Shown here piece by piece: positions 19,953 through 29,011 of a stretch of DNA of 64,000 nt. The notes under the pieces were generated by a model. The model saw nothing but the letters and a program-made list of their open reading frames with translations. It had not been told where the DNA came from and searched no databases. The position numbers and the translations under genes were made by a program. The DNA comes from Microbacterium sp. Yaish 1 (GTDB lineage: Bacteria; Actinomycetota; Actinomycetes; Actinomycetales; Microbacteriaceae): NCBI RefSeq assembly GCF_002245215.1, contig NZ_NPMR01000001.1:1857593-1921592 (forward strand). Direction: 5' to 3'. The number at the start of each line of letters is the position of its first letter. The first letter of the stretch is position 1.

Positions 19953-22900
19953 TCAGGCGGCTCGGCGGCGACGCGCCGCGACCAGCAGGCCACCGAGCGC
20001 GAGAGCGAGGATGCCCGCCACTGCGAACCCGATCGGCGCGGTCCCGCCGGTGACGGCGATCGTCCCGGCCGGCGCGGCCGTGACCGTCACGCCGACCTCG
20101 ATCGGCGTGAGCGAACCCGACGTCACGACGAGGCGGTGCGCGCCGACCTCGAAGTCACGCGGGATCGCGATCGAGAACACCGTGCGGCCGGAGGCGTCGG
20201 CCGCGGGGATGCCGCTGACGACGATCGGCTCGCTGAACAGTGTCGCGGCGATCTGCTGGCCCGGCTCGAGGCCGGTCACGGTGACGGCCAGCGTGCCGCC
20301 CTGCGTGACGGTGCTGCTGCCGAGCTCGACGGTCGCCCACGGCTGTGCAGGCTCACCGGGCTCGCCGGGCTCACCGGGCTCGCCGGGCTCGCCGGGGGCG
20401 CCGGGCCCGGGGAAGCCGGGCTGCTCGACCGGGGGCTGCTCGCCGGCGAGGTAGGCGCGGTTCGCCGGTGCGGGTGACACCGGGCCGACGGCGGCGAAGA
20501 ACTCCACCGTCGCCTGCAGGTCGACCTGGCCCGAATCCGCCGTGCCGGTGCCCGTCGCGAAGGTGCCGAAGTTGTCGCCGCCGCCCGCGAGGAACGAGTT
20601 GGTGACGACGCGGATCTTCGTGGTGGTGTCGTCGAGCGCGAGCTGCTCACCGTTCAGCTGCATCGAGCGGATGTGCGAGCCTCTCGTCGCCTCGGGGGCG
20701 TACTCGAAGGTGAAGCCCTTCGACACGCCCATCGCGAGCTTGGGACGCGACGCTCCGTCCGGCTGCCACTGCTCCTCGAGCACCTGCTTGATCTGTGCCG
20801 GGGTGAGCTCGAGCGTGACCAGGGTGTTCGCGAACGGCTGGACGTTGGCGACCTCCCGGTACGACACAGCGCCGTTGTCATCGCCGAACAGCAGGTCGGC
20901 GCGCAGGCCGCCCGGGTTCATGAACGCCACCTCGGCGTCGCGTCCGCCATAGGCGGGGTTCTGCGACGTGGCCCACAGGTAGACGTCGGCGACGGTGTTG
21001 CCGAGCGTCGAGTGCACGCCGCGGTCCTCCGAGCCCGACGCGGTCTTACCGCGCAGGATGTCTGCGGTGATCGAGCCGACCTGTACGCGCCCCTTTTCGT
21101 CTGCCACGCGCACCGCGTCCGCGACGACCTGGGCCGTCTCGGTGTCGGGGTAGGCGATGTACTGGCCGACCGTCGTGTCGTACAGCGACACCGTGCTCGG
21201 GGTGATCGACTCGAGGTCGCCGGCATCCGTCAGCTCGATGTCGAGCGAGCCGAGCGTCGTGCCGTACTGGTGAGCCTGGATCACCGGGCGGCCGCCGATC
21301 TCGCACGCGTACTTCTGGTGCGTGTGAGCGGAGACGATCGCGTCGATGTCGTCGGACGCACCGCGGACGAGGTCGCCGAAGTCGCCGGTCTCGGTCGCGA
21401 TCGCGGCGCAGTCGGAGCCGGCGGATCCCTCGTGGGCGAGCAGCACCACGATGTCCGCGCCCTCGGCGACGGCGTCGGCGGCAGCATCGTTGGCCGAGGC
21501 GACCTGGTCGCGGAACTCGATGCCGGTGATGCCCTGCGGGCTGACCATACCGGCGGTCTGCTCGGTCACGGTGCCGACGAATGAGACCTGCGTGCCGTCG
21601 ACGTCCTTGATCGTGTACGGCTTGAGCGCGTGCTCGTCGGTGCCCTTGCGGAAGACGTTCGCGCCCAGCGCGAAGTCGCTGAAGGCACCGGCATCCGCGT
21701 TCTCCTCGAATCGAGGGATGACACGCTCGGTCAGGTCGTCGAACCCGCGGTCGAACTCGTGGTTGCCGACGGCGCTGACGTCGAGGCCGGCGGTCTTCAG
21801 CGCGTCGATCGTGGGGGTGTCCTGGTCGATGAACGATTCGAACGCCGATGCGCCGATGTTGTCGCCCGCCGAGACGAACAGCGTGTTCGGGTTCTGCCGT
21901 CGGAACGACTCCACGGCCCCTGCCAGCACCGCGGCGCCCGCCACGCCGTTGGACTCCGGCACGAGACGGCCGTGGAAGTCGTTGATCGTCAGGATGCGGA
22001 TGTCGGGCTGCGTCACCGGAGCGCCGCCGAGGAGCTGCTCGATGCCGTACACGGTCGTGCTGCCCGACACCTCGTTGCCCACGACGAGGAGAGCCTGTCC
22101 CGAGGGCGAGCGATGGGCCGGGATGAACTGGATCCCCTCGGGGCCGAGGTCGCCCGCAGCCGGCGAGTCGGCTGCGGCGCTGAAGTCGCGGTTGTTGACG
22201 TACGTGACGTAGGCCGGTGCCTTCGGGTCGGTGATGTCGTAGACGATGACGCCGCCCACGCGCTCGAACCCGATGAAGGCGTACGTGCGCCCGCCGACCG
22301 TGCCGATCGAGAGATTCTCGGGCTCGGGGCCCTTGTCGTCGCTGCGTCCCTCGAGGTTGGCCTCGGTGTGGTTCGAGTTGACGTACTCGGGCGCGACGCG
22401 GGCGAGGATCCGCTCGAACTGGTCGCCCGAGTCGAACACGAGCGTGCCGTCGGTGCCCCAGATCGAGAACGAGCGACCGCCGAAGGAGTACAGCTCGTCG
22501 TAGCAGCTGCCGTCGGCGCGCAGCCCGTTCTCGATCGAGACATTCAGACGTCCGAGGGCTGCATCCCCGAGCTGCGCGGCGAGGGGCGAGTCCGCGCAGA
22601 CGGCGGGAAGGCCCTTCTTGCCGAGATCCTTCACGCGGACGGCTTCGACGTATTCGCCCCATTCGCGGGCGTCGCCCTCGTTCGCGGTGACGAGGTAGGT
22701 GGTGGCCTTGCCGCCAGCCGTGGCCGAGTACGACTGGATGCCGTCGGGCATGTACATGCCCTTCAGTCCGGCGTACTCGGTGATGTTGATCGCGCCGTCC
22801 TTGTCGCTCGCGTCGAGCCCGTTGCCGACCGCGCCGTGATCCTTGAATCCGAGCGGGAGCACCTTGGTGATGTCGGCCTTGGCGAGGTCGACGACGGCGA

Positions 22901-23738
22901 TCGCGTTCGCCTCCTGCAGGGCCACGTAGGCGGTCGTGCCGTCGACGGTGATGTACTCCGGCTCGAGGTTGCGGCTCACACGATTGGCGGTGAGGGGCTT
23001 GTCTGCCTGGTCCGGTGCGGCGACGTCCGGTCCGAACACGCGCACGCCGGCGGGAAGCGTCTTCGAGCCGCCGGCCTCGAACGCGCCGAAGCCCGCGATC
23101 CGCACGGCCGACTGCGCGGGCGCGGACACGGTCTTGGGGAGAGCGACGACGCCGATCGAGCCCTCCGGGTCGACCGAGAAGTCGTCGGCGGGCTCGCCCT
23201 CGTTCGCGACGACCGCGTAGGCGCCGTCCTTCGAGATCGTGACCATGTCGGGCAGTGCGCCGACGGAGACCGAGCCCAGGCGGGTCGAGGCCGCGTCGTC
23301 CGCGTTCGCGTCGAAGAACACCAGCGTTCCGTTCGCGGTCTTGTCCTCCGCCTCGAAGGCGACGACACCGAGGCCGTCGTCGCGGATCGCGAGGGAGTTC
23401 GCCGTGCCGGCATCCGAGATGGTGAACAGCTCGACCGGCGCGGTCGGGTCGCTGTTGTCGAGTACGGTCACCGAGCCGGCCTGCGCGTTGACCACGTAGA
23501 GGCGATCACGGTACGACTGGACGATCTCGGCGGCCGACTCGTCGAAGACGCCGGTCTCGTGCGTGCCGATCGGTGTGAGCGCGAGTGTGGCGCCCGGAGC
23601 GGAGTCGGTGATCGGATCGCTGACGATCGCAGCGGATGCCGTGGTGAGCGGGGTCAGCGCGAGGGTGCAGGTGAGCGCGGCCGTCGCGACGGCGGCGAGC
23701 GTGCGGGGAACCGTGCGGCTCCGGGCAGGCGAAGGCAT
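19953..23738 (-). CDS. secreted choice-of-anchor I / 5'-nucleotidase fusion protein
   Basis: A 1261-aa exported protein. After a Sec signal peptide (1-36, ending ASA) comes a beta-propeller-like choice-of-anchor I region (about 40-600). The UshA-like metallophosphatase follows, with NDFHGR, SAGDNIG, GNHEFDRG and SAHTHQ metal-binding motifs (about 610-860), and then the 5'-nucleotidase C-terminal domain with NPGGLR and LAGGGDNF. A PGE-repeat linker leads to an Ig-like domain and a tail of IAVTGG, a hydrophobic helix and RRRR, resembling a class E sortase (LAXTG) signal with Ile for Leu. It probably releases phosphate from external nucleotides at the cell surface. The ATG at 23738 has an AGAGGA site. 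Confidence 0.88.
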   Translation of the reverse strand: MPSPARSRTVPRTLAAVATAALTCTLALTPLTTASAAIVSDPITDSAPGATLALTPIGTHETGVFDESAAEIVQSYRDRLYVVNAQAGSVTVLDNSDPTAPVELFTISDAGTANSLAIRDDGLGVVAFEAEDKTANGTLVFFDANADDAASTRLGSVSVGALPDMVTISKDGAYAVVANEGEPADDFSVDPEGSIGVVALPKTVSAPAQSAVRIAGFGAFEAGGSKTLPAGVRVFGPDVAAPDQADKPLTANRVSRNLEPEYITVDGTTAYVALQEANAIAVVDLAKADITKVLPLGFKDHGAVGNGLDASDKDGAINITEYAGLKGMYMPDGIQSYSATAGGKATTYLVTANEGDAREWGEYVEAVRVKDLGKKGLPAVCADSPLAAQLGDAALGRLNVSIENGLRADGSCYDELYSFGGRSFSIWGTDGTLVFDSGDQFERILARVAPEYVNSNHTEANLEGRSDDKGPEPENLSIGTVGGRTYAFIGFERVGGVIVYDITDPKAPAYVTYVNNRDFSAAADSPAAGDLGPEGIQFIPAHRSPSGQALLVVGNEVSGSTTVYGIEQLLGGAPVTQPDIRILTINDFHGRLVPESNGVAGAAVLAGAVESFRRQNPNTLFVSAGDNIGASAFESFIDQDTPTIDALKTAGLDVSAVGNHEFDRGFDDLTERVIPRFEENADAGAFSDFALGANVFRKGTDEHALKPYTIKDVDGTQVSFVGTVTEQTAGMVSPQGITGIEFRDQVASANDAAADAVAEGADIVVLLAHEGSAGSDCAAIATETGDFGDLVRGASDDIDAIVSAHTHQKYACEIGGRPVIQAHQYGTTLGSLDIELTDAGDLESITPSTVSLYDTTVGQYIAYPDTETAQVVADAVRVADEKGRVQVGSITADILRGKTASGSEDRGVHSTLGNTVADVYLWATSQNPAYGGRDAEVAFMNPGGLRADLLFGDDNGAVSYREVANVQPFANTLVTLELTPAQIKQVLEEQWQPDGASRPKLAMGVSKGFTFEYAPEATRGSHIRSMQLNGEQLALDDTTTKIRVVTNSFLAGGGDNFGTFATGTGTADSGQVDLQATVEFFAAVGPVSPAPANRAYLAGEQPPVEQPGFPGPGAPGEPGEPGEPGEPGEPAQPWATVELGSSTVTQGGTLAVTVTGLEPGQQIAATLFSEPIVVSGIPAADASGRTVFSIAIPRDFEVGAHRLVVTSGSLTPIEVGVTVTAAPAGTIAVTGGTAPIGFAVAGILALALGGLLVAARRRRAA
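20347..20398 (-). repeat. 9-nt tandem repeat coding for a Pro-Gly-Glu linker
   Basis: Successive CTCACCGGG/CTCGCCGGG units on the + strand code for a run of PGE triplets in the nucleotidase. Such repeats can change length by slippage; the peptide would be a stiff spacer between enzyme and Ig-like domain. Confidence 0.8.
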
Positions 23739-23857
23739 GGGTGTCCTCTGGTCGGGTGAACGGGTGCAGGTCGTGAGTACTCCGCGGACGTGTCCGGGAT
23801 GTGAATGCCCGGCAACCGGCCGGAGACGCACGGTGGGGCGCGTGGCACGATGAGGGG

Positions 23858-24634
23858 ATGAGCGACTACACGACGATCATCAGCGAGACGCGAGGACGCG
23901 TCGGCTGGCTGACCCTGAACCGGCCCGAGGCTCTGAACGCCTTGAACTCGACGCTCGTGACCGAGCTCGCCGACGCGGCGACGGCCTTCGACCGGGACGA
24001 GGCGATCGGGGCGATCGTCGTGACCGGCTCGGAGCGCGCGTTCGCGGCGGGCGCGGACATCAAGGAGATGGCGGGAAAGAGCGCGCGGGATATGTCGATG
24101 GACAACCCCTTCGCCGCGCTCGAGGAGTTCGCCCGGGTGCGCACCCCCGTCGTCGCGGCGGTCGCCGGGTTCGCGCTCGGCGGCGGGTGCGAGCTGGCGA
24201 TGATGTGCGACATCGTGCTGGCCGCCGACACCGCGGTGTTCGGGCAGCCAGAGATCGACCTCGGCGTGATTCCGGGCATCGGTGGGACGCAGCGGCTGGC
24301 GCGTGCGATCGGCTACTACAAGGCCGCCGAGCTCGTGTTGACCGGGCGGCGGATGCCGGCGGACGAGGCGGAGCGTGCCGGCCTCGTGTCGCGCGTTGTT
24401 CCGGCGGCGCAGCTGCTCGACGAAGCCGGCGCGGTGGCCGATCGGATCGCGTCGCGATCGCTCCCTGTCGCCTATGCCGCAAAGCAGGCGCTGCGCGCCT
24501 CGCAGGAGACGACCGCGGCCGAAGGCCTGCGTCTCGAACGGACGCTCTTCGCGTCGCTGTTCGCCCTCGAGGACCAGAAGGAAGGCATGGCGGCCTTCGC
24601 CGAGAAGCGCAGCCCCGAGTTCCGACACCGCTGA
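23858..24634 (+). CDS. enoyl-CoA hydratase/isomerase (crotonase family)
   Basis: A 258-aa enzyme hydrating trans-2-enoyl-CoA in fatty-acid or amino-acid degradation. The crotonase oxyanion hole motifs [11 protein letters not shown] and [15 protein letters not shown] are clear. The catalytic glutamates are in the GGGCEL and [16 protein letters not shown] segments (near residues 112 and 132), which supports true hydratase activity. The ATG at 23858 gives the usual compact start; an upstream in-frame ATG would add 19 unrelated residues. It diverges from the nucleotidase gene with 119 bp between. No other beta-oxidation genes are adjacent. Confidence 0.93.
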   Translation: MSDYTTIISETRGRVGWLTLNRPEALNALNSTLVTELADAATAFDRDEAIGAIVVTGSERAFAAGADIKEMAGKSARDMSMDNPFAALEEFARVRTPVVAAVAGFALGGGCELAMMCDIVLAADTAVFGQPEIDLGVIPGIGGTQRLARAIGYYKAAELVLTGRRMPADEAERAGLVSRVVPAAQLLDEAGAVADRIASRSLPVAYAAKQALRASQETTAAEGLRLERTLFASLFALEDQKEGMAAFAEKRSPEFRHR

Positions 24635-24643
24635 CCTTCTGCG

Positions 24644-25573
24644 GTGCTGCTCGAACGCGGGTCCGCCGCACGCCGACGGGTGACGTTGATCGTGATCGTC
24701 GGCGTGGCCGTGGTGCTCGCGGCCGCGGGGGCGGTCGCGTCTGCGCGCTGGATACTGAGTCTCGATGCGATGCGCGGGTTCGTCGAGCGGTACCCGGGCG
24801 CATACTCGCTGCCGGCTGGGGCGCCCGTCGGGATTCCGCCGTGGCTCGCGTGGCAGCACTTCTTCAACGCCTTCCTGATGGTGCTGATCATCCGCACGGG
24901 TCTGCAGGCGCGGAAGGAGAAGCGTCCGAGGGTGTTCTGGTCGCCGCGGGGCCGTCCGAAGCGCCGGACGAGCCTCACGATCTGGTTCCATCAGGCGCTC
25001 GATGTCCTCTGGATCGGCAACGGCGTCGTGTTCGTGATCCTGCTCTTCGCGACCGGACAGTGGATGCGCATCGTGCCGACGAGCTGGGAGGTCGTGCCGA
25101 ACGCGGTGTCGGCGACGTTGCAGTACGTGTCGCTCGACTGGCCGACGGAGAACGGCTGGGTCAACTACAACAGCCTGCAGCAGCTCGCGTACGCCACGAC
25201 CGTGTTCGTCGCAGCCCCGCTCGCGGTGGCCACCGGAGCGCGGCTGAGCACCGTCTGGCCACGCGGCGACGGGAGGATCAACCGCCTGTATCCGATCGAG
25301 TGGGCGCGACGTCTGCACGTGCTGGTGATGCTCTTCTTCGTCGTCTTCATCGTGACCCATGTCGCTCTCGTCCTGGCCACGGGAGCGCTCCGCAACCTCA
25401 ACCACATGTATGCCGCACAAGGATCGGCGGACCCGACGGCCTACGCCGACAACTGGACCGGCTTCTGGCTGTTCGTCCTGTCGCTCGGCGTCATCGTCGG
25501 TGCGTGCGTCGCCGCTCGTCCCGCCGTTCTCGTACCGATCGCGCGCCTGTTCGGCACGACCGTCACCCGTTGA
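24644..25573 (+). CDS. cytochrome b-like (b561/b6 type) integral membrane protein
   Basis: A 309-aa protein from a GTG start 9 nt after the enoyl-CoA hydratase gene. Five or so membrane segments are predicted (about 13-33, 67-85, 122-140, 183-200, 225-245, 272-290). Histidines on hydrophobic helices (WQHFFN, WFHQAL, RRLHVLVM, VTHVALV) are spaced as haem b ligands of cytochrome b561/formate-dehydrogenase gamma-type proteins. No partner oxidoreductase subunit is adjacent, so electron donor and acceptor are unknown. Family-level assignment is fairly secure, function is not. Confidence 0.7.
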   Translation: MLLERGSAARRRVTLIVIVGVAVVLAAAGAVASARWILSLDAMRGFVERYPGAYSLPAGAPVGIPPWLAWQHFFNAFLMVLIIRTGLQARKEKRPRVFWSPRGRPKRRTSLTIWFHQALDVLWIGNGVVFVILLFATGQWMRIVPTSWEVVPNAVSATLQYVSLDWPTENGWVNYNSLQQLAYATTVFVAAPLAVATGARLSTVWPRGDGRINRLYPIEWARRLHVLVMLFFVVFIVTHVALVLATGALRNLNHMYAAQGSADPTAYADNWTGFWLFVLSLGVIVGACVAARPAVLVPIARLFGTTVTR

Positions 25574-25622
25574 CGCGCGTGGATGCCGCGCGGTGTCGCA
25601 GCCCTGACCGGCTTGGCCGCCG

Positions 25623-27014
25623 TCAAAAGGGTGGCGGTTCATCCGGCGGTGGTCCGCCGGTTCCGGCATCCGGTGGAGGATCGGGGGTGGCGATGGTGAA
25701 GCACACCGCGGGTATGGGGACGTCTTCGCGGTAGACCCGGCCGAGGGGTGAGGTCCATTCCAGGACCCCGCCGCCGATCTGCCGGACTTCCCACTTGGTG
25801 AATTGCTTCATGGAGTGGTGTCTTTGGCAGAGGTGGGCGAGGTTGAAGATGTGGGTGTGCCCGCCGAGGGCGTGGTCGATGGTGTGGTCGAGTTCGCAGC
25901 GGATCGCGGCTCGTCGGCATCCGGGGAACCGGCAGTGCTGATCCCGGGCCATCAGGAGTTTCTTCATCGATGCGGTGGGCCGGTACGTGTCGATCTCGAC
26001 CGGTGTGCGGGTGACGGGGTCGATGAACAACCGGTCCCACTCGCTGACCTGCCCGGCGAGCTGGCGGACCGTGTCGGCGTCGACGAGGCCGGCGCCGACT
26101 GCTTCGGCGGGGTGCTCGTCGCGCCCCATCAGGGTTTCGGCGGTGACGGCGACTTGCACGCGTGCCCGGATGGCGCCGAGCCCGCCGGCCCGGTCGGTCC
26201 CGTAGGTCGGATCCACCACGGGTGCTCCACCGAGGACGAGGTCGCCGAGGATGTCGGCCCGCAGCTGATCCATCGTCCGCGTATCGGCGGGCTCAGCCGC
26301 CCCGGCAACATCCTCGCCACCCGCCCCGGCACCACCAGCGCCCGCGCCCGCCGCCCGGGCATCCTTCACCGACTGCCCCATCTGCGTGAGCCGGTCGAGC
26401 ATGCCCGCGGCGATGACGGTCGGGAGGTTGGCTACGAGGTTCGACATCCCGTCCGTGCCGTGGAACACCCGTACGCACCGCTCCGCCGCCGCGGTCTTGT
26501 GCCGCTCGGTGAACACCTGCGGGTGAAGCCGGGCCGCCAGAGCCTCCAGCGTCCCCCGCACCCGGGAAGGCACATCCCGCTCGCACACCCCGACCGCCGC
26601 TTCTGCATACGACTCCCGCACCTCATCCGGCACCCCGGCACCCACCCGCACGACCACATCGACGTGGCCGCGTTCGATCCGCCGCGCAACCCACGCGTCG
26701 AACACCGCGGGGTAGTCGTCGATGACCGTCATCGCGTGGTCGATCTCACCCTGCAGGCGACGATCCGTCAGCCGCGCCATCCCCGCGGCTTCGGCCGCGA
26801 CCGACCGCAGCTCCATGTCCGACGCCATCCCACGAACCCCATCACGGCGCGCGTCGTGCAGCGCGGCGTGGCCCAGATCGGCCAGCGCTCGGGTGCGGGC
26901 GACGTCGGCGGCGTGCGAGAGCTCGAGCGCCTCGGCATACCGCGAGAAAGCGAGCGCCTGCGACGGCGCGGGGGTTCCGCGTCCCGTTTCGCCACCCCGG
27001 CCATTCGCTGTCAT
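25623..27014 (-). CDS. DUF222 / 13E12-family HNH endonuclease-like protein
   Basis: A 463-aa protein. The N-terminal DUF222 helical domain (about 20-330) is interrupted by a glycine/alanine-rich low-complexity stretch near 235-255, and the C-terminal HNH domain (about 370-430) carries CRFPGCRR, CELDHTIDHALGG and NLAHLCQRHH, giving the zinc-binding cysteines and the DH...N...H active-site set. A proline-rich tail ends the protein. Such genes are multicopy in Microbacteriaceae and mycobacteria, and their role is unproven. ATG at 27014 has a CATGAT box 6 nt upstream; another in-frame ATG at 27056 overlaps the LexA-like box and is less likely. Confidence 0.88.
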   Translation of the reverse strand: MTANGRGGETGRGTPAPSQALAFSRYAEALELSHAADVARTRALADLGHAALHDARRDGVRGMASDMELRSVAAEAAGMARLTDRRLQGEIDHAMTVIDDYPAVFDAWVARRIERGHVDVVVRVGAGVPDEVRESYAEAAVGVCERDVPSRVRGTLEALAARLHPQVFTERHKTAAAERCVRVFHGTDGMSNLVANLPTVIAAGMLDRLTQMGQSVKDARAAGAGAGGAGAGGEDVAGAAEPADTRTMDQLRADILGDLVLGGAPVVDPTYGTDRAGGLGAIRARVQVAVTAETLMGRDEHPAEAVGAGLVDADTVRQLAGQVSEWDRLFIDPVTRTPVEIDTYRPTASMKKLLMARDQHCRFPGCRRAAIRCELDHTIDHALGGHTHIFNLAHLCQRHHSMKQFTKWEVRQIGGGVLEWTSPLGRVYREDVPIPAVCFTIATPDPPPDAGTGGPPPDEPPPF

Positions 27015-27048
27015 GTTCCCATCATGCCAGTGGGTTACGACATCCACG

Positions 27049-27064
27049 TCGAACATATGTACGA
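27049..27064 (-). promoter_or_regulatory. LexA (SOS) box candidate
   Basis: The 16-mer reads TCGAACATATGTACGA on the + strand, matching the actinobacterial SOS consensus TCGAAC-N4-GTTCGA at 11 of 12 defined positions. It lies 34 nt upstream of the HNH gene start, where a repressor would block the promoter. Some mycobacterial 13E12 genes are known LexA targets. Confidence 0.7.
27053..27058. other. ACATATGT palindrome core inside the SOS box
   Basis: The central ACATATGT of the LexA-like box is itself self-complementary. Its ATATGT half contains an ATG in frame with the HNH gene, explaining the longer alternative start at 27056. Confidence 0.35.
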
Positions 27065-27114
27065 TTGTGGGTAGCTCGCTACTGAGCTCGACCGGGGAGG
27101 AAAGACGCCGGTCA

Positions 27115-27184
27115 CGCCGAACAGCCGACGCCGAACAGCCGACGCCGAGCAGCCGAGGCCGCTAGCCGAGGCCGAACAGCCCGC
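27115..27184. repeat. 14-nt tandem repeat, 3 good and 2 decayed copies
   Basis: The unit CGCCGAACAGCCGA starts at 27115, 27129 and 27143 (one mismatch), then decays through two further related units. It lies in the gap between the divergent promoter of the HNH gene and the GNAT gene 3' end. No open frame of note uses it. Confidence 0.75.
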
Positions 27185-27239
27185 CGCGGCCAGTCAGCCC
27201 GCCGCAGCCGGGCGGGCCGCAGCGGGGGCGAACTCCGGC

Positions 27240-27746
27240 TCAGCGGACGAAACGGACCTCGGTCAGCGTCTCGCCGAGGAAGGGCTCGGTGTGCGTCTGC
27301 CCGTCGAGCGTGAAGCCGTTGCGCTCGTAGAAGCGGTGCGCGCGGGGGTTGTCCTCAGCGACCCACAGGTAGATGCCCTCGTCCTTCTCGACGGCGGCGT
27401 CGAAGAGGCGCTGGCCGATGCCGGTGCCGTGCCACGCGTCGAGGAGGTAGATGAAGTAGAGCTCGCGCATCCGAGGGGCGTCGCGATCGCGAGCCGGGCC
27501 CGACCCCACGAAGCCGACGATCTCGCCGCGGACCAGCGCGGCGTGCATCCGGAAGTCCTCGCCCTGCGCAGCCCAGTGCGTCCACAGCTCGGCGAGTCGC
27601 CGGGGCGAGACGCTCTGGAGTGCGGCGGTGCTGATGAGGTGGTCGTAGGTCTCGTGCCAGCAGGTCGCGTGCACGCGCCCGAGGGCTTCGGCGTCGACAT
27701 CCCGCACCGGACGGACGACGATGTCGGTCTGCAGTTCGGCTTCCAT
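27240..27746 (-). CDS. GNAT-family N-acetyltransferase
   Basis: A 168-aa cytoplasmic acetyltransferase. The acetyl-CoA binding motif A is in YLLDAWHGTGIGQRLF (pyrophosphate loop HGTGIG) and motif B in RAHRFYERNGF, with the expected spacing. The N-terminal VRPVRDVDAEAL beta-alpha start is typical. Substrate unknown. TAGAGT lies 6 nt before the ATG, a leaderless layout. Neighbouring genes give no hint of pathway. Confidence 0.92.
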   Translation of the reverse strand: MEAELQTDIVVRPVRDVDAEALGRVHATCWHETYDHLISTAALQSVSPRRLAELWTHWAAQGEDFRMHAALVRGEIVGFVGSGPARDRDAPRMRELYFIYLLDAWHGTGIGQRLFDAAVEKDEGIYLWVAEDNPRAHRFYERNGFTLDGQTHTEPFLGETLTEVRFVR

Positions 27747-27752
27747 GGCCAG

Positions 27753-27758
27753 ACTCTA
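27753..27758 (-). promoter_or_regulatory. -10 box TAGAGT for GNAT gene
   Basis: TAGAGT on the minus strand lies 6 nt before the ATG at 27746. Confidence 0.5.
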
Positions 27759-27808
27759 CGCGCGGGGGGCGGTGGCGTGAAATCGAGCGAGGCGGGTTGC
27801 GGCCGGGG

Positions 27809-28828
27809 TCATCGGGCACCGGCCCCGGCCCCGTCGCCGACCGCAGCCGCGGCCTCGTCGCTCGTCGCCGCCTCGATCGAGACCAAGCCGACCTCTCCGG
27901 GCGTCCACCCTGCCGCGGCCAGGCGGTCGCGGAGCGCCTCCTCGACGGCAGCCTGGTCGCCGTCGATGCGCACCCGCGTTCCCGTCCGCATCGCGTCGAC
28001 GACCGCATCCGGATCGAGCGTCCGAGCTGCCGCGACCAGGTCGTCCTTCATCCGATCCGCCCGGGCGGGGCCGAGCGCGGCGCGCACGATGTCGAACGAG
28101 ACCAGCGCGACCGCCCATGTCGGTCCCCGTTCGCGTTCGAGCCTCGCGGCGGCACGCTCGCGCTGCGCCGCCAGCGCCGCGCTCCGGTCCGACAGGATCA
28201 TCAGCAGCGCGACTCCGGTGAGGAGCACGAGCGCAGCCCCGGCGACGGTCGTGGGCACGACCGACAGTGCCGCGCGGTAGAGGGGCGAATCCCATCCCGC
28301 CGTGAGCCCGACGACGGCGCGGCACACGGAGAAGACCCCGTACGCCGCCATGGTCACCGCGAGCAGCCGGGACCCGCGTCTCGCGGCGATGGCCGGCTGC
28401 CTCGCGGCCGCGCTGGTCAGCCCGCAGGCGACAGCCACGACCACGACCTTCACCGCGAGGGATGCCGGCATCCCGACCGTCGTGGACACGACGCCGACGA
28501 CCGCTGCGAGCGAGACCGCGATGCCGGCGCGGGCGAAGACGCCGCCGCTCAATGAGCCCAGTCCGGCGAAGACCAGACCGGGCGCCAGAACCATGGCGAT
28601 GTCGCTGATGACGAGGGTCGCGGCGTCGCCGGTCTTCGTGTGCACGAGGTACAGCAGGCTCGCCGCCGTCGCCGAGAGTGCCCCGACGATGCCGAACCGC
28701 AGCAGTCCGCCACGGCGGCGCCAGCTCGGCCGCAGGGCGAGCAGCCCGACGAGTCCGGCGATGGTCGCCAGGCACGCGCAGACCAGCGCGACGCCTGCTG
28801 TCAGCACGGCCCCCACCCCCTCGCGCAC
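27809..28828 (-). CDS. seven-TM protein with degenerate GGDEF-like tail
   Basis: A 339-aa protein not assigned to a named family. Seven hydrophobic segments fill residues 1-215. The cytoplasmic tail starts with a charged helix ([21 protein letters not shown]) followed by [31 protein letters not shown], which has the spacing of a GGDEF-domain start, and later [17 protein letters not shown] where the GGDEF signature and hairpin would fall; the signature itself is absent. It may be a catalytically dead relative of membrane diguanylate cyclases. The first GTG is used; a GTG 12 nt downstream is also possible. It diverges from the thiamin operon. Confidence 0.6.
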   Translation of the reverse strand: MREGVGAVLTAGVALVCACLATIAGLVGLLALRPSWRRRGGLLRFGIVGALSATAASLLYLVHTKTGDAATLVISDIAMVLAPGLVFAGLGSLSGGVFARAGIAVSLAAVVGVVSTTVGMPASLAVKVVVVAVACGLTSAAARQPAIAARRGSRLLAVTMAAYGVFSVCRAVVGLTAGWDSPLYRAALSVVPTTVAGAALVLLTGVALLMILSDRSAALAAQRERAAARLERERGPTWAVALVSFDIVRAALGPARADRMKDDLVAAARTLDPDAVVDAMRTGTRVRIDGDQAAVEEALRDRLAAAGWTPGEVGLVSIEAATSDEAAAAVGDGAGAGAR

Positions 28829-28916
28829 CGGCCCGTGAGCGCGCTCACTCGCAACCTACGCGCTGCGAGGGCCGGGAGAAAAGCTCCTGAGCATCCTGGT
28901 GTCGAAACCGGCCTGC

Positions 28917-28922
28917 TATGGT
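28917..28922 (+). promoter_or_regulatory. -10 box TATGGT for the thiamin operon
   Basis: TATGGT ends 7 nt before the first base of the TPP aptamer, so the transcript would begin at or next to helix P1. No clear -35 is seen. Confidence 0.5.
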
Positions 28923-28929
28923 CGTGTCC

Positions 28930-29009
28930 CGACACGGGGTGCCCGCGACCGCGAGCTGAGATCAGACCCGTCGAACCTGCTCCAGTGCAATGCTGGCGAA
29001 GGGATGTCG
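28930..29009 (+). ncRNA. TPP riboswitch (THI element)
   Basis: The aptamer core is present in order: ACACGGGGTGC, GCTGAGATCAGACCCG, TCGAACCTG and the 3' side TGCTGGCGAAGGGATG. P1 forms between CGACA (28930-28934) and TGTCG (29005-29009). The aptamer ends 2 nt before the thiM ATG, and the GAAGGG that would serve as ribosome site lies in its conserved 3' strand, so thiamin pyrophosphate should block translation initiation directly. Confidence 0.95.
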
Positions 29010-29011
29010 AA

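Noticed and set aside
20347..20398. Regular short repeats considered as a CRISPR array
   Set aside because: Units of 9 nt without spacers, in frame inside a gene and coding PGE triplets.
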